Below, piece after piece: positions 32,675 through 41,370 of a DNA stretch of 64,000 nucleotides. A program made the translations under genes and the position numbers. How positions within the stretch are numbered: position 1 is the stretch's first letter; the number at the start of each line of letters is the position of its first letter. The notes beneath the pieces were generated by a model, which was not told where the DNA came from, did not search any database, and saw only the letters and a list, made by a program, of their open reading frames with translations. The stretch is taken from positions 62,001 to 126,000 of the forward strand of contig CAYQQQ010000006.1 of the NCBI GenBank assembly GCA_964420125.1, written 5' to 3'. Source of the stretch: CAYQQQ01 sp964420125. GTDB taxonomy: Bacteria; Actinomycetota; Acidimicrobiia; Acidimicrobiales; Microtrichaceae.

Positions 32675-32970
32675 GCATCTTCGACCGGTTCCGCCGGAAG
32701 CGGCCGAACCAGCTGAGCTGCGAGGAGGTCGGACGGGTCCTCCAGCAGTTCCTCGACGAGGAGCTGACCAGCGAGATGGAGCCGCTCGTGCAGGCCCATC
32801 TCGACGAGTGCCTACGTTGCGGGCTCGAGGCGTCGGTGTACCGCGACCTCAAGGCGTCGCTGGCCCGCCAGGGGGAGCCGCCCGAGGAGTCGGTCCAGCG
32901 CCTCCGCGACTTCGGTGAACGCCTCGCGCGTGGCGAGGTGACCGGTCTGGAGCCCGACGGCTCCCGTTGA
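32671..32970 (+). CDS. Anti-sigma factor-like zf-HC2 protein
   Basis: A 99-aa cytoplasmic protein with the zf-HC2 motif CEEVGRVLQQFLDEEL...VQAHLDECLRCGLEA (H-x3-C-x2-C). It is encoded immediately after the sigma factor with a four-base overlap, the normal place for its cognate anti-sigma factor. It lacks a membrane segment, as in ZAS-type redox-responsive anti-sigma factors such as RsrA. Direct redox sensing is inferred, not shown. Confidence 0.88.
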   Translation: MSIFDRFRRKRPNQLSCEEVGRVLQQFLDEELTSEMEPLVQAHLDECLRCGLEASVYRDLKASLARQGEPPEESVQRLRDFGERLARGEVTGLEPDGSR

Positions 32971-33035
32971 GACGGGCGACGCGGCGCCGTGACCATCGTG
33001 CCAACGGGAAGGGATCCCGAGAGAAGGGGGTTCCC

Positions 33036-33374
33036 GTGCACGTGACCACCGAGGGGACAGCCCCCAAGATCGAGCTCTACTGGCGGCCCGGTTGCCCGTT
33101 CTGCGGATTGCTCCGCCGAGGCCTGTCGAGGGCGGGGATCGTGTTCGAGGCGCACAACATCTGGGAGGAACCCGACGCCGCGGCCTTCGTCCGCAGCGTC
33201 GCGGGCGGCAACGAGACCGTACCGACGGTGAGCGTCGGGGGACGGGCACTCGTCAACCCCCGGGTGCGTGACGTCGAGGAGCTCCTGCGACCCGGGAATC
33301 CGGCCGGCGAAGGCGCCGGGCGGGGGTTCTCGTGGTTCTCGAAGGTCCTCCGCGGCCGCCGGCCGGTGGAGTGA
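33036..33374 (+). CDS. Glutaredoxin-family protein (mycoredoxin-like)
   Basis: Protein of 112 aa with a thioredoxin-like fold and the active site RPGCPFC near residue 22. The cis-proline block ETVPTVSVGG is also present. Actinomycetes generally use mycothiol, so this would reduce mixed disulfides as a mycoredoxin; glutathione use is not expected. The GTG at 33036 has AAGGGGG upstream. It follows the sigma/anti-sigma pair on the same strand and may belong to its regulon. The basic C-terminal tail is unusual. Confidence 0.88.
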   Translation: MHVTTEGTAPKIELYWRPGCPFCGLLRRGLSRAGIVFEAHNIWEEPDAAAFVRSVAGGNETVPTVSVGGRALVNPRVRDVEELLRPGNPAGEGAGRGFSWFSKVLRGRRPVE

Positions 33375-33394
33375 CGCCACCGGCCCGGCACCTC

Positions 33395-33408
33395 GCAGGC
33401 GCGCCTGC
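33395..33408. terminator. Palindrome between convergent genes
   Basis: GCAGGCGCGCCTGC is a perfect 14-bp palindrome in the 81-bp gap between the convergent glutaredoxin and Rieske-ThDP genes. It is a weak bidirectional terminator candidate. Confidence 0.35.
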
Positions 33409-33455
33409 AGGAGCGTTGAGTTCCGACCGATCCGGTCACCGGCGCTTCGCAGGTG

Positions 33456-35459
33456 TCAGATCAGCTCGGCATCGGCGAGGACGTGCACCAGCACCGGTCC
33501 GTCGGTGGCGAACGCCTCGGCGAGCGCACCGTCGAGCTCGGCGATCGAGGCGACCCGGATGCCGGTCGCTCCGCACAGCCGGGCGTAGTCGGCGAAGTCC
33601 GGGTTGTGCAGCGAGGTCTGCCAGACGTCCAGCTCGGCCGCCCGCTGCTCCTTGGTGATCTTGCCCAACGAGCTGTTGTCGAGCACCACGTGGCGCACCG
33701 GGATCCCGTACTTCACCGCCGTGGTGAGCTCCGCCAGGTACTGTCCCAGACCGCCGTCGCCGCTGATCGACACGATCGGGCGCTCGGGTGCGGCAGCCCA
33801 GGCGCCGAGGGCGGCGGGCAGGGCGAAGCCGATCGAGCCGAGGTAGCCCGACATCAGCACCGCCTGGTTGCCGGTGGACTCGAAGTAGCGGCCGAAGGAG
33901 TAGGTGTTGTTGCCGACGTCCACGCAGAGGACCGCATCGTCCGGGCAGGTTCGGCTGAGCGAGTCGAACAGCGCGGCGGACGACACACCGTGGTCGCGGT
34001 CGTCCGCCCGGCGACGGCGCTTCTCCTCCCGCCACAGCTGCCAGCGCTCGGCGAGGTCGTGGCGCTGGTCGAGGGCAGCCGTCGCCTCCGGGAGCGCGTC
34101 GCAGAGGTCATCCAGGGCGACGCCGACCTCACCGAGGACCCCGCAGGTCACGGCGTGGAAGCGGCCGATGGCCCCGGGGTCGTCGTCCACCTGGACGATC
34201 GGCTTGTAGTCGGCGATCCCCGTGTGGTTCGAGAAGGACACGCCGAGGGCGATCACCAGGTCGCTCTCGTTCATCAGCCAGCTGGCCACCGGTGTCCCCG
34301 AGCGCCCCAGCACACCGGCGCCGTGGGGGTGGTGGTCGCCGACGAGGCCCTTGGCCTTGAACGTGGTGACCACCGGCGCCTTCAGCCGTTCGGCGAGGCG
34401 CAGCACCTGGGGCACCGAGCGGCGCGCACCGTGGCCGACCACCAGGATCGGTCGGCGGGCTGCCGCCACGAGCCGGACCGCCTCGCCGAGGGCACCGGCG
34501 TCGGGCGCCACCCGACGGTCGGCGTCGCGGCCCTCGGGGCCGCCCGCGTCCTGTGTCGAGGACAGCTCCTGGACCTCATCGGGCAGCACGAGGTGGGCGA
34601 CACCTCGGCCGTCGATGGCGTGCTTGACCGCCAGGGTCGCCATCTCGGCGTGGTCGGAGCCGGCCGCGACGCTCTGGGACCACACCGCCACGTCACCGAA
34701 GGCCGCGCTCAGGTCGAGGTCCTGGAAGGCGCCCCGTCCCCGCACCTTGGAGGGCACCTGGCCGCTGATCGCCAGCGTCGGCGCCCCGTCCACCTTCGCG
34801 TCGTAGAGGCCGGTGAGCAGGTTCGTCGAGCCCGGTCCGGCGATGGCGAAGCAGGCGGCCGGTCGCCCGGTGAGCTTGCCGTAGGCCGACGCGGCGAACG
34901 CGGCCGCACCCTCGTGGCGGATGCCCACGTAGGTCAGCTCCCCCCGCTGCTCCGCCCGTCGCATGGCATCGGCGAAGCCCAGGTTGGAGTGGCCGACCAT
35001 GCCGAACACGTGGGTCACACCCCAGGCCAGGAGGGTCTCCACCATCACGTCGGACACGGTGCGCTCGTGGGGCGCGCGCGGCGGCAGCGCCACGTAGACG
35101 CCGTCCGGTCGCTCCTCTACATCGAAGGAGTCGGGGGCGTCGGTGAAGGGCGGGGGTGGTCGGCCGGTGATGGGGTCGTAGTCGTAGCCGTGCCAGGGGC
35201 AGCGCAGGAGGTCACCTTCGATCGTCCCCTCACCCAGCGGCCCGCCCTGATGAGGGCACCGGTTGTCGAGCGCACCGCATCGCCCCCGGTGCCGGCTGAG
35301 GGCCAGGCTGCGGCCGTCCACCGTGACGGTGCGCACCCGTCCCTCCGGAAGGTCCGCGGGTTCGGCCACCTTGTGCCACACCACCGCGCGCTGTGTGCCA
35401 TCCGCCGGCTCGGCGCCGCCTCCCGCACCGTCGGCGGGTGCCGGGTCGTGATCCGTCAT
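33456..35459 (-). CDS. Rieske domain fused to a thiamine-diphosphate enzyme
   Basis: Protein of 667 aa. Residues about 25-127 are a Rieske [2Fe-2S] domain with ligands C68-x-H70-x16-C87-x2-H90 (RCPHQGG and RCPWHGY). Residues about 133-667 form a full three-domain ThDP enzyme of the acetolactate synthase/pyruvate oxidase group: catalytic Glu183 in RHEGAAAFAA, PGSTNLLTG, and the cofactor motif starting SGDGGLGQYL and ending in LDNSSLG. It overlaps the Rieske-GltB-like gene by four bases (ATGA), so the two are cotranslated. The reaction is unknown; oxidative or redox-coupled 2-oxoacid decarboxylation with electrons passing through the Rieske centre is an inference. Known 2-oxoacid oxidases use FAD instead. 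Confidence 0.9.
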   Translation of the reverse strand: MTDHDPAPADGAGGGAEPADGTQRAVVWHKVAEPADLPEGRVRTVTVDGRSLALSRHRGRCGALDNRCPHQGGPLGEGTIEGDLLRCPWHGYDYDPITGRPPPPFTDAPDSFDVEERPDGVYVALPPRAPHERTVSDVMVETLLAWGVTHVFGMVGHSNLGFADAMRRAEQRGELTYVGIRHEGAAAFAASAYGKLTGRPAACFAIAGPGSTNLLTGLYDAKVDGAPTLAISGQVPSKVRGRGAFQDLDLSAAFGDVAVWSQSVAAGSDHAEMATLAVKHAIDGRGVAHLVLPDEVQELSSTQDAGGPEGRDADRRVAPDAGALGEAVRLVAAARRPILVVGHGARRSVPQVLRLAERLKAPVVTTFKAKGLVGDHHPHGAGVLGRSGTPVASWLMNESDLVIALGVSFSNHTGIADYKPIVQVDDDPGAIGRFHAVTCGVLGEVGVALDDLCDALPEATAALDQRHDLAERWQLWREEKRRRRADDRDHGVSSAALFDSLSRTCPDDAVLCVDVGNNTYSFGRYFESTGNQAVLMSGYLGSIGFALPAALGAWAAAPERPIVSISGDGGLGQYLAELTTAVKYGIPVRHVVLDNSSLGKITKEQRAAELDVWQTSLHNPDFADYARLCGATGIRVASIAELDGALAEAFATDGPVLVHVLADAELI

Positions 35460-37147
35460 GCGCTCACTCCTGCGTAGGCGACGCCGCTCAGGTGGTGCAT
35501 CTCGCGATCGAAGGTGCTCAGGTCGTCCAGGCCGAAGGCCGCCAGGCGGTCGTGGCCACAGGCCCTGGCCAGCACCCCCATCAGGTCGGTGGCGGCCCGC
35601 AGGAACCGGTCGAGTCGCTCGGCGGCCTCGTCGACGGGCAGCCGGGCCCGCAGGCGCGGGTCCTGGGTGGCGATGCCGACCGGGCAGCGATCGGTGTGGC
35701 AGGCCCGCATGCCCACGCAGCCGATGGCCTGCAGCGCCGAGTTCGACACCGCCACGGCATCCGCGCCCAGCGCCAGGGCCTTGGCCATGTCGGCCGGGGT
35801 CCGGATGCCCCCGGTGATCACCAGCGTCACCTCCGTGGCGCCCCGATGGTCCAGATGTCGCCGGGCCCTGGCCAGCGCGGGGATGGTCGGCACCGAGATG
35901 TTGTCCCGGAACAGCAGCGGGGCGGCGCCGGTGCCTCCGCCACGGCCGTCGAGGATCACGTAGTCGACGCCGATCTCCAGCGCGGCGTCGAGGTCGGCCT
36001 CGATGTGCTGGGCGGACATCTTCACTCCCATCGGGATGCCGCCGCTGAGCTCGCGGACGCGATCCAGGAAGCGTCGGTGGTCGTCGAGCGAGTCCCAGCC
36101 GGGGAACCGGGGCGGGGACACCGCCGCGGTCCCTTCGGGCAGCCCCCTCACCTCGGCGATCCGCCCGACCACCTTCGATCCCGGGAGGTGGCCGCCGGTG
36201 CCGGTCTTGGCACCCTGGCCGAGCTTCAGGTGCAGCGCCTGGACCCGACCGAGGAGCGACTCGTCCCAACCGAAGCGGCCGGAGCCCAGCTCGTAGAGGT
36301 AGCGGGAGCACGCCCGCTGCTCCTCGTCCAGCATCCCGCCCTCGCCGGAGCAGATGGCGGTGCCGGCCAGCTCGGCCCCGCGCGCCAGCGCCACCTTCGC
36401 CTCCTGGGAGAGCGCGCCGAAGCTCATGTCCGACACGAACACCGGTCGCTCCAGCACGAGCGGGCGGGCGGCGCCCGGTCCGATGGTGGTGGTGGCATCG
36501 ACGGCCACGTGGTCGAGCAGGGGCAGGCGGGCGAGCTGGGCGGTCACGAACTGGAGCGAGTCCCAGCTGGGCAGCTGCTCTCTGGGCACACCCATCGCCG
36601 CGATCGGGCCGTGGGTGCCGACGCGCTCGAGGCCGTGGCGGGCGAGCCGGTGGATCTCGCTGACGTACGGCTCCTCCGGCGTGTCGTTGTGGGGGTTGCC
36701 GTCGTGCCAGTGGTACTCGTCGAGCTCGCCGTCGACGAGCTGGTCGGAGGCCGCCGATCGCCCCTGCACGGTCTCGGGTCGGCGCCGCTGGTGCCGGTGC
36801 AGCTCTTCGGCGTCGATCACCACGTCGCCGTCCACGACGGCGGAGGCGAAGCGGTGCAGGCACTGGTTGCTGTCGTAGGAGCTGATGCCGGTGTCGATCC
36901 GGTAGTCCCAACCGTGGAGGCTGCACACGAGGTCGTCGCCCGCCACGGCACCGTCGGCCAGCCGGGCGCCGCGGTGCAGGCAGCGGCCCGTGAGCACGGA
37001 GTGCCGATCCCCGAGGCGGACCACCACGAGGTCCTCGCCGCGCAGGACCACGCCGTGGGGCCGACGGTCGACCAGGTCCTCCCATCGGACGACCACCAGG
37101 GGCTGGGTGATCGTCACGTCGTCGTGTCGTTCGTCGTGCACATCCAC
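35456..37147 (-). CDS. Rieske domain fused to a glutamate-synthase-like FMN domain
   Basis: Protein of 563 aa. The N-terminal Rieske domain (about residues 10-110) has ligands C56-x-H58-x16-C75-x2-H78 with the same spacing as its partner. The rest is the FMN/[3Fe-4S] synthase domain of glutamate synthase: FVSDMSFGALSQEAKVAL, KTGTGGHLPGSKV, DGRGGGTGAAP, and the cluster ligands CVGMRACHTDRC. The glutaminase and GXGXG domains of GltB are absent. The GTG at 37147 has AGGA seven bases upstream; an earlier in-frame extension is unlikely. As the first gene of a two-gene operon it likely works with the Rieske-ThDP protein. Substrate unknown. Confidence 0.9.
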   Translation of the reverse strand: MDVHDERHDDVTITQPLVVVRWEDLVDRRPHGVVLRGEDLVVVRLGDRHSVLTGRCLHRGARLADGAVAGDDLVCSLHGWDYRIDTGISSYDSNQCLHRFASAVVDGDVVIDAEELHRHQRRRPETVQGRSAASDQLVDGELDEYHWHDGNPHNDTPEEPYVSEIHRLARHGLERVGTHGPIAAMGVPREQLPSWDSLQFVTAQLARLPLLDHVAVDATTTIGPGAARPLVLERPVFVSDMSFGALSQEAKVALARGAELAGTAICSGEGGMLDEEQRACSRYLYELGSGRFGWDESLLGRVQALHLKLGQGAKTGTGGHLPGSKVVGRIAEVRGLPEGTAAVSPPRFPGWDSLDDHRRFLDRVRELSGGIPMGVKMSAQHIEADLDAALEIGVDYVILDGRGGGTGAAPLLFRDNISVPTIPALARARRHLDHRGATEVTLVITGGIRTPADMAKALALGADAVAVSNSALQAIGCVGMRACHTDRCPVGIATQDPRLRARLPVDEAAERLDRFLRAATDLMGVLARACGHDRLAAFGLDDLSTFDREMHHLSGVAYAGVSA

Positions 37148-37296
37148 TCCGGGGTCCTGGGCGGGCTGCCGCCCGTCAACCCGGTTCGTGGGTCGGGCAT
37201 TCCGGCTCCCGCGCCGCGTCGTGGCGGACGCGTCGGCGCGCCGGCACCGCTCGGGTGGGGCGGGAATGCCGGCGACTCGGCCGGGGCTTCCATCGC

Positions 37297-38526
37297 ATGA
37301 CCGCACCAGCGTTCCACATCCGGCGACCAGGGGCGCGTCGTTCGAGGTCGGGGCGGCCGGTCCTGAGCTCCGCGGCGGTGGCGGTGGCCCTCGCCGCCGC
37401 CGCCTGCACCACCGACAGCCCGGAGCGCGTGACCGGCGACGTGGCTGCCCGGGAGGTCTCCCAGACCGACGGCTCGCCGAGGGAGGACGTCCCCTCCGCG
37501 CTCGAGACCATCCACCACCCCGACGTCCCCGAGCCCCTGGTCGCCGAGGACGACCTCCTCGCCGGGGGGCCACCGCCGGACGGGATCCCGCCCATCGACG
37601 AGCCGCGCTTCCTCGACGCCGGTGAGGTCGACTACCTGGCCGACTCGGAGCCGGTGCTCGCCGTCGAGGTCGGCGGTGAAGCGCGGGCCTATCCCGTGCA
37701 GATCATGATCTGGCACGAGATCGTCAACGACCGTGTCGGCGGGGTCCCGGTGAGCGTCACCTACTGTCCGCTGTGCAACACGGCGGTGGCGTTCGACCGC
37801 CGCAGCGGCGAGCGCGTGCTCACCTTCAGCACCTCGGGGATGCTCTACCAGTCGGCGCTGGTCATGTACGACCGCCAGACGGAGTCCCTGTGGAGCCACT
37901 TCACCGGTACGGCCATCGCCGGGACCCTGACCGGCACCGAGTTGACGACCCTGCCCGTGGCGACGGTCTCCTGGAAGGACTGGCGCGAGGCGCACCCCGA
38001 CGGCCTCGTGCTGTCGCGCGACACCGGCGAGGAACGTCCCTACGGAGAGAACCCCTATCCCGGCTACGACGACGTGGAGAGCGACCCCTTCCTCTTCGAC
38101 GGCGAGGTCGACGGACGACTGGCGGCCAAGGAGCGGGTGGTCGGCTTCGGCCTCGACGACCGACCCACCGCCATCGTGCACTCGGCGCTCGCCGAGCGGG
38201 GGGTGCTCGAGGTCGAGGTGGCGGGCCGTCCCGCGGTGGCCTGGTCAATGCCCGGGACCGCGTCGGCGTTGGACACCTTCGAGGTGGCCGACGGCCGTGA
38301 CGTCGGGGCCACCGGCGTGTTCCTCGCCGAGGTCGACGGCCGGGAGCTGCACTTCCGCCGCGACGGCGAGGGCTTCGTCGACGAGGAGACGGGTTCCCGG
38401 TGGAGCGTGCTGGGCGCAGCCGAGGCCGGTCCGCTGGTGGGAGCCCGGCTGGAGCCGGTGGAGCACGTCGACACCTTCTGGTTCGCGTGGGCCGCCTTCT
38501 CACCCGACACGGTGCTGCTGCCCTGA
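37297..38526 (+). CDS. DUF3179 lipoprotein
   Basis: Protein of 409 aa with a signal peptide ending at ALAAAACTT (lipobox-like) and then the DUF3179 domain: YPVQIMIWHEIVNDRVGGVPVSVTYCPLCNTAVAFDRR, GMLYQSALVMYDRQTESLWSHFTG, and the closing WFAWAAFSPDT. Conserved Cys and His residues around CPLC suggest metal or redox chemistry, but the family has no established function. It is divergent from the Rieske operon across a 149-bp gap that shows no clear promoter. Confidence 0.88.
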   Translation: MTAPAFHIRRPGARRSRSGRPVLSSAAVAVALAAAACTTDSPERVTGDVAAREVSQTDGSPREDVPSALETIHHPDVPEPLVAEDDLLAGGPPPDGIPPIDEPRFLDAGEVDYLADSEPVLAVEVGGEARAYPVQIMIWHEIVNDRVGGVPVSVTYCPLCNTAVAFDRRSGERVLTFSTSGMLYQSALVMYDRQTESLWSHFTGTAIAGTLTGTELTTLPVATVSWKDWREAHPDGLVLSRDTGEERPYGENPYPGYDDVESDPFLFDGEVDGRLAAKERVVGFGLDDRPTAIVHSALAERGVLEVEVAGRPAVAWSMPGTASALDTFEVADGRDVGATGVFLAEVDGRELHFRRDGEGFVDEETGSRWSVLGAAEAGPLVGARLEPVEHVDTFWFAWAAFSPDTVLLP

Positions 38527-38573
38527 GCCCTGCCGCCCGTCGCGGGGTGGCCGCTCCGACTCACGACGGACGC

Positions 38574-39389
38574 TCAAGCGGTCGCCGAAACGAGCCAGGC
38601 CGCGCCGCCCAGCACCACGCCCTCGGGGCCCTGGTGCGGAGCGAGCGCCGAGACGGCCCGTTGCAGCGCCTCGGCGATTGCCTCCGGCTCGGCATCGGCG
38701 AACAGCGCGCGACCCATCCCCGTGACCTTGAGGAAGGCCACGGCGTCCTCGGCGTCGTCGCCCATCCACATCGGGGCCGCCACGGCCTCGATGCCGACCC
38801 GGTCGAACCCCGCCGCGGCCAGCGTGCCCGCCAGCGCCTCGCGATCGGCGAGGGCGAAGGGCCCGGGAGCGCCGGCCTCGCCGCCGGCGGGCAGGGGCAG
38901 CACCTCGGCCACCGCGGCGCCGGGCACGATCATCCACTCGTTCACCAGCAGCTCCTGCCAGCAGAGGAACCGCAGGGATGCTCCCGGGCGGAGGCAGGCG
39001 TGGAGGTTGGAGAACGCCCCGACGGGATCGTCGAAGAACATCACCCCGAAGCGGCTGAGGGCGGCATCCACCGGACCGTCGGGTCGGAACTCCGACGCGT
39101 CGTGCTGGACGAAGCGGACCCCGTCCGCCCCGCGCTGCTCGGCTCGCCGGCGGGCGACGTCGAGCATGGCGCCGGAGAGGTCGACGCCGGTGACCGATCC
39201 CGAGGTGCCCACGGCGGATGCGGCGGCCAGCGACACGTCGCCGCAGCCGCAGCCGACGTCGAGCACGCTCTGGCCGGCCGAGAGCTCCGCGGCATCGACC
39301 AGGAGGTCGCCGAATGCCTGCAACATGCGGGTGTAGCGGTCCGCCTCGGTGGCCCAGTGGGCTCCCTCGTCGCCGTCCCAGTCGGTCAT
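38574..39389 (-). CDS. Class I SAM-dependent methyltransferase (UbiE/ArsM-like)
   Basis: Methyltransferase of 271 aa with motif I VLDVGCGCGDVSLA, motif II VTGVDLSGAML and motif III LRPGASLRFLCW. It resembles small-molecule methyltransferases of the UbiE/COQ5 kind. Its start codon overlaps the stop of the MerR-family regulator by four bases, so the regulator probably controls it. Substrate unknown. Confidence 0.87.
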   Translation of the reverse strand: MTDWDGDEGAHWATEADRYTRMLQAFGDLLVDAAELSAGQSVLDVGCGCGDVSLAAASAVGTSGSVTGVDLSGAMLDVARRRAEQRGADGVRFVQHDASEFRPDGPVDAALSRFGVMFFDDPVGAFSNLHACLRPGASLRFLCWQELLVNEWMIVPGAAVAEVLPLPAGGEAGAPGPFALADREALAGTLAAAGFDRVGIEAVAAPMWMGDDAEDAVAFLKVTGMGRALFADAEPEAIAEALQRAVSALAPHQGPEGVVLGGAAWLVSATA

Positions 39390-40309
39390 GTCGGTGCTCC
39401 TGTCGGTGGGTGGGCCTCCTCGGAGGCAAGTGGATGGGCCTCCTCGGAGGCCTCTGGATGCGGTGCGGGGCCCGCGGCGCCGCCACCGGGACGGGGCGCG
39501 CCTCCCGCGACCGTACCGATGCGGATCTGCTCCACGAGCGCGGCCAGCCCTGGGGAGCTCTCGGCCTGCTCCCCCAGGTGGTGGCCGACGCGGTCGATGG
39601 TGTGGGTGGCGACGGCGCGGGCCAGCAGCACCCGCCCCCGACGCAGCAGCGGCCCGAGCTGGGGGCCATCCGCGACGTCGACGACGAGTTCGGCGGCCCG
39701 GCGGCCGACCTCGTCGGCGGCATGGATCACCGTGGCGGCCAGATCGAGGGCGGTGCTGGGAGCGACACCGGCGGCGACGGCATCGGCGACCAGCTGCACC
39801 AGCGCCGGGCTGCGGGCGATGGTGGCGCCGTCGTGGTCCACCAGCAGCCCGATGCGCTGTGCCCGGGCGCGCAGACGAGCGGAACCGGCGATCGAAGGCA
39901 GCAGCTCGGCGAGCTGGTCCTCGGTGAGGCGTCGTGGTGCCTCGTCGGCAGGTGGGCCGAGCCCGTCGCCCATGCCCAGCACGTCGTCCAGGCCGACCCC
40001 GTTCGACCAGGCCTCGAAGAGGTCCCGGATGGCGGCGATCGAGTAGCCACGGTCCTGGAGGCGGGCGATGTCGGCCAGGCGACGGACGTGCGAGTCGTCG
40101 TAGAGGCCCACCCGGCCCATCCGTCGCGGGGGGTCGAGCACCCTCCAGCTCTGGTACTCGCGGATGGTGCGCACCGGCACGCCCGTCGCCGCCGCCAGCT
40201 CGTCGACGCGCAGCGACCTCCCCTGATCGGTGCCGTCGGGGGGTGGCGCGACCCGGTCCGGCGATGGATCGGGGTCCTCGGGTGGCGAGGTGGGGGAGGC
40301 GGCCGGCAT
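39386..40309 (-). CDS. MerR-family transcriptional regulator
   Basis: Protein of 307 aa. A proline-rich start leads to the MerR winged helix (LRVDELAAATGVPVRTIREYQSWRVLDPPRRMGRVGLYDDSHVRRLADIARLQDRGYSIAAI in outline). A long helical C-terminal domain of about 190 residues follows, much larger than the coiled coil of metal-sensing MerRs and more like a ligand-binding domain. No metal-binding Cys cluster is visible. The C-terminus contains a duplicated eight-residue unit, ASEEAHP(L/P). It is autoregulatory by position: a palindrome lies in its promoter spacer. Confidence 0.85.
   Translation of the reverse strand: MPAASPTSPPEDPDPSPDRVAPPPDGTDQGRSLRVDELAAATGVPVRTIREYQSWRVLDPPRRMGRVGLYDDSHVRRLADIARLQDRGYSIAAIRDLFEAWSNGVGLDDVLGMGDGLGPPADEAPRRLTEDQLAELLPSIAGSARLRARAQRIGLLVDHDGATIARSPALVQLVADAVAAGVAPSTALDLAATVIHAADEVGRRAAELVVDVADGPQLGPLLRRGRVLLARAVATHTIDRVGHHLGEQAESSPGLAALVEQIRIGTVAGGAPRPGGGAAGPAPHPEASEEAHPLASEEAHPPTGAPT
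39411..39458. repeat. 24-bp tandem duplication in the 3' end of the MerR gene
   Basis: Two 24-nt units (39411-39434, 39435-39458) differ at two to three positions. Each carries a small hairpin, GCCTCC-TC-GGAGGC. The repeat encodes the doubled SEEAHP motif near the C-terminus. Confidence 0.85.
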
Positions 40310-40313
40310 CTCC

Positions 40314-40343
40314 TCGACATTACCGGAAGATACCGTTACGGTA
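40314..40343. promoter_or_regulatory. Divergent overlapping promoters with a MerR-type palindrome
   Basis: TACCGTTACGGTA (40331-40343) is a perfect 13-bp palindrome between the MerR gene and the divergent kinase gene. On the minus strand it lies in the 18-base spacer between TTGTCA and TATCTT (complement of 40327-40332), the normal MerR arrangement. On the plus strand TCGACA (40314-40319) and TACGGT (40337-40342) are 17 bases apart and serve the kinase gene. Confidence 0.65.
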
Positions 40344-40355
40344 AACACCGTGACA

Positions 40356-41348
40356 ATGAGCCCCACCGACACCGCCCCTGTGCTCCTCGACACCCTCCGC
40401 GGCGCGCTGGGCCGGTCGGGGATCGACTTCGACGGCGCTCCCGTGGCGCTCACCGGAGGGTTCCACGCCGAGCTGCTCCGGTTCCGGCTCCTCGACCCGC
40501 CACCGGAGCTGACGGGCGAGCTGGTGGCGCGCATCCTGCCCGACCCCGCCCACGGCATGTGGGAGGCGGTCGTGCAGCGCCACGTCGCCGAGCTCGGCTT
40601 CCCGACGCCGGCGGTGCGACTCGCCGTGCCGCCGCCCTCACCCCTCGACCGCTACCTCATGGTCATGGACCACGTGGCCGGCCGACCGCCCCTCTCCGAT
40701 CCCGGGCTCCGCTCGGTGCTGGGGCAGCTTCCTCGGATGATGACCGAGCTGCCCGACCTGCTCGCATCGATGGCGGCACGGCTCCACGCCCTGGATCCCG
40801 AGCCCCTGGCCGCGGAGCTGCGCTCCCTCGGGTCGGGGCGGCCGTTGGACGCCGCGGAGTTCGTCCGGCACCTCGTCGACGGCGCCGTCGCCCTCGACCG
40901 ACACGACCTCGCCGGGATCGGTCGACGTCTGCTGCAGCGGGAGCCGCAGGACCAGCCTCGTGTGATCACCCACGGTGACCTCCACCCGCTCAACCTGCTG
41001 GTGACCGAGGACGGCGACGCCGTGCTCGTCGACTGGACGGTGGCCGCCATCGCGCCGGCCGGCTTCACCCTCGGGTTCACCGAGCTCGTGCTGGCGAACC
41101 CGCCGCTGCCGGCGCCCAGCCCGGTCCGCACCGGCCTCAGCGTGCTCGGGCGACGGGTCGCCCGCCGCTTCCTGTCGACCTACCGCCGTCTGTCGGGCCT
41201 GGAGGTCGACGAGCGGTCGCTCGAGTGGTTCCGCCAAGTCCACGCCTTGCGGATCCTGGTGGAGTCCGCTGCCTGGGACGTGCCGCCGGCGCACCATCCC
41301 TGGCTGGCGCTCCAACCGGTCGCGACCCGCCTGCTCGCCGCGGTGTAG
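40356..41348 (+). CDS. APH-family phosphotransferase
   Basis: Kinase of 330 aa with VITHGDLHPLNLL (HGDxxxxN) and VLVDWTVAAI (metal-binding Asp). The N-lobe has LTGGFHAELLRFRL and LVARILP, typical ATP-pocket strands. A C-terminal helical extension (TYRRLSGLEVDERSLEWFRQVHAL) is longer than in antibiotic kinases. It is transcribed divergently from the MerR regulator through a shared operator, so the regulator may sense a compound this kinase modifies. The ATG at 40356 was chosen; a GTG lies two codons upstream. Confidence 0.85.
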   Translation: MSPTDTAPVLLDTLRGALGRSGIDFDGAPVALTGGFHAELLRFRLLDPPPELTGELVARILPDPAHGMWEAVVQRHVAELGFPTPAVRLAVPPPSPLDRYLMVMDHVAGRPPLSDPGLRSVLGQLPRMMTELPDLLASMAARLHALDPEPLAAELRSLGSGRPLDAAEFVRHLVDGAVALDRHDLAGIGRRLLQREPQDQPRVITHGDLHPLNLLVTEDGDAVLVDWTVAAIAPAGFTLGFTELVLANPPLPAPSPVRTGLSVLGRRVARRFLSTYRRLSGLEVDERSLEWFRQVHALRILVESAAWDVPPAHHPWLALQPVATRLLAAV

Positions 41349-41370
41349 ACGTTCCCCTCGGTGGTCGCGG

